From the IMG/VR virus record IMGVR_UViG_3300028393_000068, positions 1 to 61,582 of that record: a stretch of 61,582 nucleotides of DNA; one strand, 5' to 3'. The notes beneath the pieces were generated by a model. It was not told the origin of the DNA and did not search any database. It saw only the letters and a program-made list of their open reading frames with translations. A program made the position numbers and the translations under genes. Numbering within the stretch: the first letter of the stretch is position 1; the number at the start of each line of letters is the position of its first letter. This stretch comes from a virus. Below are positions 58,232 through 61,582 of this stretch, one piece after another.

Positions 58232-58514
58232 GATCTGTCCTAGATTAAACGAGTATCCATTGTGTCGGTACAACGGGAGGCAACGCCAGTGCTAGTATAC
58301 ACGAGAACTGTCCTCGGTATCTATCCTTTTCGAAAAGAACTAAAGCTAAAGCCTGAGAGCAGGGGATGTCGAGCTTGCAAAAATTTACACGCATATACAA
58401 ACACACTCCTATATATATAAATATATTTAAAAAGATAGATATAGAGGACAGTTTTTGCAGACGCAAGCAATGGCGCGGGGTTGCGCTGTACTCGGACTTT
58501 GGATAGCTGTTTAA
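58232..58514. other. Gene-free AT-rich segment, origin candidate
   Basis: A 283-bp gap with no credible gene. A 25-bp near-perfect inverted repeat (58306-58330 with 58429-58453, 22 of 25) and a nested TGCAAAAA pair (58376-58383 and 58452-58459) surround an AT-rich core (58410-58440, alternating TA). A left-going -10-like TATACT is at 58299-58294. It lies upstream of the basic protein gene 57392-58231. Small frames in it are poor and rejected. Confidence 0.5.
58306..58453. repeat. 25-bp inverted repeat around AT core
   Basis: Arm one is 58306-58330 and arm two 58429-58453. They match at 22 of 25 positions, with AACTGTCCTC identical for the first ten. The two arms are about 100 bp apart, so they form a long cruciform or a two-site target for a dimeric protein. 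Confidence 0.75.
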
Positions 58515-58709
58515 TCATGGATAGGTAGGTAAATTGTAGACTAAAGCTGTTTGGGCGACATTCGGGTCTTTGTGACCCGATTCCACGAGGTGCAAGGTCT
58601 TCTCTCTGCGCTGATCGAGGGCGATCTTGACCATGTATTGTGGGCGTTGCACCTCACGCCATCTTGCGAGGGCGATGTTCTTGGGGGAGAGTTCGGGGAA
58701 GAGTGGCAT
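58515..58709 (-). CDS. 64-residue early protein
   Basis: MPLFPELSPKNIALARWREV, RPQYMVKIALDQRREKTLHL and ESGHKDPNVAQ. The fourth copy of the GGGTC palindrome (58564-58578) falls inside the codons for SGHKDP, so the site is kept within coding DNA. RBS GGAGAA precedes the ATG, which overlaps the upstream stop by one base (TAATG). Function unknown. Confidence 0.68.
   Translation of the reverse strand: MPLFPELSPKNIALARWREVQRPQYMVKIALDQRREKTLHLVESGHKDPNVAQTALVYNLPTYP
58564..58578. repeat. Palindrome GGGTCTTTGTGACCC, copy 4 (imperfect)
   Basis: Same arms GGGTC/GACCC as the other copies with a different centre, located inside coding sequence of gene 58515-58709. Confidence 0.65.
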
Positions 58710-58834
58710 TATGTTCTCCGCTTTGATGTAATGGGGTTGATACCTGCTTTGATGACTGCGTAGAAGGTGACTTCACGCATGGGCTGGAAGCCCTTGGATT
58801 TTGCGTACGCGAGGTACTCTGTGTAGGTTGGCAT
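58709..58834 (-). CDS. 41-residue early protein
   Basis: MPTYTEYLAYAKSKGFQPMR then EVTFYAVIKAGINPITSKRRT. A compact basic protein starting at ATG 58834 after AAAAGGAG, ending in a TAATG overlap with the next gene. Upstream lies a TTAGACA half-site (58853-58859). Function unknown. Confidence 0.7.
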   Translation of the reverse strand: MPTYTEYLAYAKSKGFQPMREVTFYAVIKAGINPITSKRRT

Positions 58835-58871
58835 GATTAAAACTCCTTTTGGTTAGACAAGATACGAAACA

Positions 58872-58926
58872 CCGAGAGAAGCTCTTTCTCTCGGGCTCGC
58901 AGAAAAAATCGGGTCACAGTGACCCG
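58872..58926 (-). terminator. Rho-independent terminator plus second hairpin after gene 58931-59320
   Basis: On the minus strand the palindrome TCGGGTCAC-T-GTGACCCGA (58909-58927) is followed by TTTTTT (58908-58902), a classic terminator. A further perfect 9-bp stem CCGAGAGAA/TTCTCTCGG with a 5-nt loop lies at 58872-58894. Together they would end or strongly attenuate transcription after the first early gene. Confidence 0.75.
58911..58925. repeat. Palindrome GGGTCACAGTGACCC, copy 3
   Basis: Third exact copy, here forming the stem of the terminator behind gene 58931-59320 with flanking C/G making the arm longer. Confidence 0.85.
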
Positions 58927-58930
58927 AAAA

Positions 58931-59320
58931 TCATGCAACGAGAACCGCCAAGGCTTTGCGTTGCTGTGCAGGGGTGAGTTTGCCAAAGGCTTCGATGATT
59001 TTCGCAACAGGGTCAAGCGGTTCTTTCTTTGCGCTCGATGCTCTACGGGTTGTCCCCTCGATCATGTGCATCATGTCACGCACCACAGTCTTCGTGGTTT
59101 CATACTTGGGGTGCTTCGTGATGAGTGACACCTTACCCGTGACATCGTGCACCTTGTACCCCGCCTTACCCGCCTTCGTCTTACCGCATGCCCACTCAAT
59201 GACGATGGGTCTGCATGCTTCGACTGTGGTGTAACCCGCATCTTGCATGTCTTGGATGAGTTTCACACGGGAACCAGCGAATGTGTCAAGTGCTGTAAAT
59301 GCGTTTGCTTTGTTTGTCAT
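58931..59320 (-). CDS. First gene of the left-going early operon, unknown
   Basis: A 129-residue basic protein: MTNKANAFTALDTFAGSRVK, TVEACRPIVIEWACGKTKAG, SLITKHPKYETTKTVVRDMM, and a helical end DPVAKIIEAFGKLTPAQQRK. The first and promoter-nearest early genes of phages often encode host-takeover proteins. No domain recognised. RBS AAGGAGAAAC precedes ATG 59320; a terminator follows its stop, so it can be expressed separately from the rest. Confidence 0.75.
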   Translation of the reverse strand: MTNKANAFTALDTFAGSRVKLIQDMQDAGYTTVEACRPIVIEWACGKTKAGKAGYKVHDVTGKVSLITKHPKYETTKTVVRDMMHMIEGTTRRASSAKKEPLDPVAKIIEAFGKLTPAQQRKALAVLVA

Positions 59321-59356
59321 GTTGTTTCTCCTTGAGGTTGATTGAATTGCCTAGGG

Positions 59357-59372
59357 CTGACTACCTTAGACA
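59357..59372. promoter_or_regulatory. Operator-like palindrome, copy 3 (degenerate, 15-bp spacing)
   Basis: TGACTACCTTAGACA at 59358-59372 resembles TGTCTAA-NN-TTAGACA with one base shorter spacing. It lies 38-52 bp upstream of ATG 59320 on the minus strand, where the first early promoter or its operator is expected. Confidence 0.45.
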
Positions 59373-59433
59373 ACTTCTATTGTGCATACACCCCATTTTG
59401 ATAGGCATCGAGAGCCTTTTTCGGGGCATTTTC

Positions 59434-59448
59434 GGGTCACTTTGACCC
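59434..59448. repeat. Palindrome GGGTCACTTTGACCC, copy 5
   Basis: Arms GGGTCA/TGACCC with centre CTT, between the early and late operons. Confidence 0.7.
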
Positions 59449-59624
59449 TGTTTTGGGGTGTTTTTGGCGGTATTCGACCCCCACCCACCCCCCACCACCA
59501 CAAATAGACCATGGCCCCTGCTGCCACATACGAACACTGTTCCATAACCGCAAAACAAACTTTGTAAAACCTTAGTACTAATTACCCCTAATCCAAAAAT
59601 TTTATAAAAATTTAGAAATACCCG

Positions 59625-59640
59625 TGTCTAACGTTAGACT
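59625..59640. promoter_or_regulatory. Operator-like palindrome, copy 4 (terS promoter)
   Basis: TGTCTAACGTTAGACT contains the perfect 14-bp palindrome GTCTAACGTTAGAC (59626-59639). It sits 17 bp after the -10-like TATAAA (59603-59608), around the expected start of the late transcript, so a bound protein would block terS-terL transcription. Confidence 0.6.
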
Positions 59641-59657
59641 CTCCATCTGTACAGACG

Positions 59658-59690
59658 AAAAAAAGCCCCACCAGCGTCAACCGGTGGGGC
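59658..59690 (-). terminator. Left-going terminator / terS leader hairpin
   Basis: GCCCCACC (59665-59672) pairs with GGTGGGGC (59683-59690). On the minus strand T7 follows, giving a strong intrinsic terminator facing left. On the plus strand the GGTGGGG arm is 4 bp before the terS ATG and would hide the only Shine-Dalgarno-like bases. Thus it may insulate the early operon from antisense transcription, repress terS translation, or both. Confidence 0.7.
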
Positions 59691-59694
59691 AAAG

Positions 59695-60369
59695 ATGGCA
59701 ACTGAAACCATCAAGGAGAAAGCAAGCGCTTGCGCACCCACTCGATTTAAGTGTACATTATCTACATCGCAGGTTCAAGGGCTTATGCGCAGAATGTTAG
59801 ACCATTTAATCAATTTCGAACCCGAAGTGCACGATCACTTAGGCGACTTCGTCCCTATGGATAAGACAGATCCGGCGGATGCCGTGGACGGAATGTCTAA
59901 TACTGTAGACTGGCTCAAAGAGTTAGGCGCTGTGGACACAGATACTTTGGTCAATGAGGCGCAAAGCCAAGCAGCACGTACTGCTTTCACCAACATCGTC
60001 ACCGCCAAACCTGCGGAAATGACGCATACCTCTCTGGCAAATATCAAAACGCCAGAAGCAGTCCAAAGATTAGTTGGTATGCTTTCCGCCTATGACTGGG
60101 AATTTGTACAGCAAGCCAAAGAGATTAGAGGCTATACAGTAGCCAAGCTGGTGGAAGAGACTGAGCACCCCAACGCCAACATCCGACTCAAAGCGCTAGG
60201 GTTGCTGGGTAAAGTGACAGAAGTGGGCTTGTTCACAGAGAAGATTGAAGTCAAGAAGACGGAGATGTCAGACGTTGAGCTTGAGAATCGTATTAAAGAA
60301 AAGCTTAATAGGTTCATGGGTGTTATAGATGTCATTGACGTGAGTAAAGAAAATTCCGATGAAGCGTGA
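59695..60369 (+). CDS. terS: Terminase small subunit
   Basis: A 224-residue protein. It has a helical N-terminal part and central oligomerisation text TPEAVQRLVGMLSAYDWEFV then GYTVAKLVEETEHPNANIRL, followed by KALGLLGKVTEVGLFTEKIE and a charged C-terminal tail (DVELENRIKEKLNRFM). This is typical of TerS proteins that recognise the pac/cos site and load TerL. It lies directly upstream of terL with an 11-bp overlap, as usual. ATG 59695 follows a hairpin-sequestered leader; an internal Met at 59785 cannot be excluded. Possible pac site: inside this gene, by analogy with many phages. Confidence 0.85.
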   Translation: MATETIKEKASACAPTRFKCTLSTSQVQGLMRRMLDHLINFEPEVHDHLGDFVPMDKTDPADAVDGMSNTVDWLKELGAVDTDTLVNEAQSQAARTAFTNIVTAKPAEMTHTSLANIKTPEAVQRLVGMLSAYDWEFVQQAKEIRGYTVAKLVEETEHPNANIRLKALGLLGKVTEVGLFTEKIEVKKTEMSDVELENRIKEKLNRFMGVIDVIDVSKENSDEA

Positions 60370-61582
60370 CGAATTTACAACACTTAGTAAGATTGAGCTT
60401 GAGGCCATGCAGAAGGCTTTGCCTTACATGACCGTGCAAGAAAAGATGGAGTTGTTTGACGACTTGGAGCTTAGAGAGAAACGCGCCAGTTTAAAAGCAG
60501 CCAGTACCAATATGCTTGGGTTTGCGCAGGCGGTGTACCCCGGATTTAAAGTTGGCCCCCATCATAAGAAGCTTGCCAGAATTTTTACTGACGTGGTCGA
60601 GGGCAGGAAGAAGCGCGTGATTATTAACATCGCGCCTCGTATGGGTAAGTCTGAGTTTTCGTCTTACTTGTTTCCTGCGTACTTCCTAGGTAAATACCCT
60701 GAGAAGAAAATCATCATGGGCACGCACACTGCAGGTCTGTCTGAAGACTTTGGCAGGCGCATACGTAACTTGATTGACTCTGATGAATACCGTGATGTTT
60801 TCCCCCAAACAATGGTTGCTGATGACCAAAAAGCTGCAGGAAAATGGAGTACCTCTGCAGGAGGCCAGTATTACGCCGCAGGCGTGGGCGGTGCTCTTGC
60901 TGGTCGTGGTGCTGATCTGTTCGTTATTGACGACCCACACTCGGAACAGGACGTAAAGTCCAACAGCCGCCTAGCTTTTGACACAGCTTGGTCTTGGTTC
61001 CAGACAGGCCCCTTGCAACGTTTGATGCCGGGTGGTGGGATTATCATTGTAATGACCCGTTGGTCGCTCCTAGACCTGACTGGGCGCCTAATTGACTACC
61101 AAACCAAGAACCCAGAAGCCATTCCATGGGAGATTGTGGAGTTGCCAGCCATTTTGAACGATGGGGAAGAAGACGAGAAGTCCCTATGGCCAGAGCAGTG
61201 GTCACTGGAAGCGCTCAAATCCACAAAGGCCAGTATTGATCCAAGGTATTGGAACGCGCAGTACATGCAGCAGCCTACATCGGAGAACTCGGCCATCGTT
61301 TCACGCAAGATGTGGCGTATTTGGGAAGACGAAGAACCGCCAAAGTGTGAATACATCATCCAGTCGTGGGATACGGCGTTTGAAACCAAGAACACATCCG
61401 ACTATTCCGCCTGCACAACGTGGGGCATCTTCTACAATGAGGAAGAAAATGACTCGCCCCAACTTATCCTGCTCGACGCTTTTAAAGATCGTATGGCTTT
61501 CCCTGAGCTTAAGGTGGTGGCGCTTAAGCAATACAAAGAGTGGGAACCTGATGCGTTCATTGTGGAGAAAACAGCGTCCGGG
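60359..61582 (+). CDS. terL: Terminase large subunit, N-terminal part (continues at base 1)
   Basis: The open frame runs without stop to the window end and resumes in frame at base 1-455, giving 513 residues. It is the ATPase-nuclease motor that packages and cuts DNA. Walker A IAPRMGKSE (about 91-99), Walker B LFVIDDPH (187-194) with adjacent acidic residue, coupling motif near VMTRWS (231-236), and the nuclease start QSWDTAFETK (Asp338) are all visible. Length is typical for this TerL group. Start ATG 60359 lies inside terS (11-bp overlap). The last 137 bp duplicate the window start. Confidence 0.93.
   Translation, partial: MKRDEFTTLSKIELEAMQKALPYMTVQEKMELFDDLELREKRASLKAASTNMLGFAQAVYPGFKVGPHHKKLARIFTDVVEGRKKRVIINIAPRMGKSEFSSYLFPAYFLGKYPEKKIIMGTHTAGLSEDFGRRIRNLIDSDEYRDVFPQTMVADDQKAAGKWSTSAGGQYYAAGVGGALAGRGADLFVIDDPHSEQDVKSNSRLAFDTAWSWFQTGPLQRLMPGGGIIIVMTRWSLLDLTGRLIDYQTKNPEAIPWEIVELPAILNDGEEDEKSLWPEQWSLEALKSTKASIDPRYWNAQYMQQPTSENSAIVSRKMWRIWEDEEPPKCEYIIQSWDTAFETKNTSDYSACTTWGIFYNEEENDSPQLILLDAFKDRMAFPELKVVALKQYKEWEPDAFIVEKTASG
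61446..61582. repeat. Terminal redundancy, right copy
   Basis: Matches bases 1-137 with one mismatch (C 61572 versus A 127). In this copy the terL codon reads Thr (ACA) rather than Lys. Confidence 0.9.

Larger units (their letters stand above)
59321..59694. other. Divergent control region between early and late operons
   Basis: This 374-bp segment has no credible gene. From left to right it holds: operator-like 59357-59372; palindrome GGGTCA-CTT-TGACCC (59434-59448); a C-rich stretch (59478-59499) whose complement could form a G-quadruplex; an AT-rich -10-like TATAAA (59603-59608); operator 59625-59640; and the hairpin of terS (59665-59690). It must contain the promoters for both directions. 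I cannot assign the left-going promoter with confidence. Confidence 0.65.

Noticed and set aside
58245-58518. Two overlapping minus-strand frames in the AT-rich gap
   Set aside because: Their composition follows the local AT repeat, there is no Shine-Dalgarno, and they would span the inverted-repeat origin candidate.
59361-59558. 65-codon minus-strand frame in the divergent control region
   Set aside because: Glycine runs come from the C-rich DNA block, no RBS is present, and it would cover operator and promoter sites.

Overview
The window reads as one complete genome of a tailed bacteriophage (Caudoviricetes, probably podovirus-like), linearised inside its large-terminase gene. Bases 1-137 repeat at 61446-61582 with a single mismatch, and the terL reading frame runs off the right end and resumes in frame at the left end, so the real molecule or assembly is circular at about 61.4 kb. 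I see no integrase, partition genes, rRNA or tRNA. The gene families (acidic scaffold, very large polyvalent ejection protein, glycine-rich fibres, strings of tiny basic proteins) are those common in uncultured aquatic phages. The host cannot be read from the sequence.

Right-going half (59695 to 39137 through the junction): terS and terL, portal, a small protein, a GroES-like co-chaperonin, scaffold, two structural proteins and the major capsid protein. Next comes an accessory island (6842-8602) with two promoter-gene-hairpin cassettes around a reversed HNH nuclease + GNAT acetyltransferase pair. A chain of tiny, often basic, translationally coupled genes follows, then neck/adaptor proteins, small virion proteins and an array of glycine-rich fibre genes carrying a GIY-YIG endonuclease. 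After these are the lysis genes (membrane proteins, GTA-type 3TM holin, GH24 lysozyme), a large tail/neck protein, and four long ejection-type proteins. The last two are a lytic-transglycosylase protein and a 2099-residue polyvalent protein.

Left-going half (59320 down to 39260): the early/replication operon. From promoter-proximal to distal it carries small unknown genes, a large Cys/Asp-rich unknown, an M20/M28-like zinc peptidase, many tiny genes, and winged-helix and zinc-finger proteins. Then come a VRR-NUC nuclease, family-A DNA polymerase, an HEXXH mini-protease, a Cas4/RecB-like nuclease, an SNF2 helicase, a putative ssDNA-binding protein, an HTH protein and a primase-helicase. Most genes share an AAGGAGAAA-type ribosome-binding leader.

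The two transcription units diverge from 59321-59694 and converge at about 39.2 kb. Three unexplained DNA motif systems mark the early half: a 16-bp palindrome (TGTCTAA-NN-TTAGACA) sitting in promoters, five copies of GGGTCA-nnn-TGACCC at gene ends, and a 25-bp inverted repeat around an AT-rich core (58306-58459) that is my best origin candidate.
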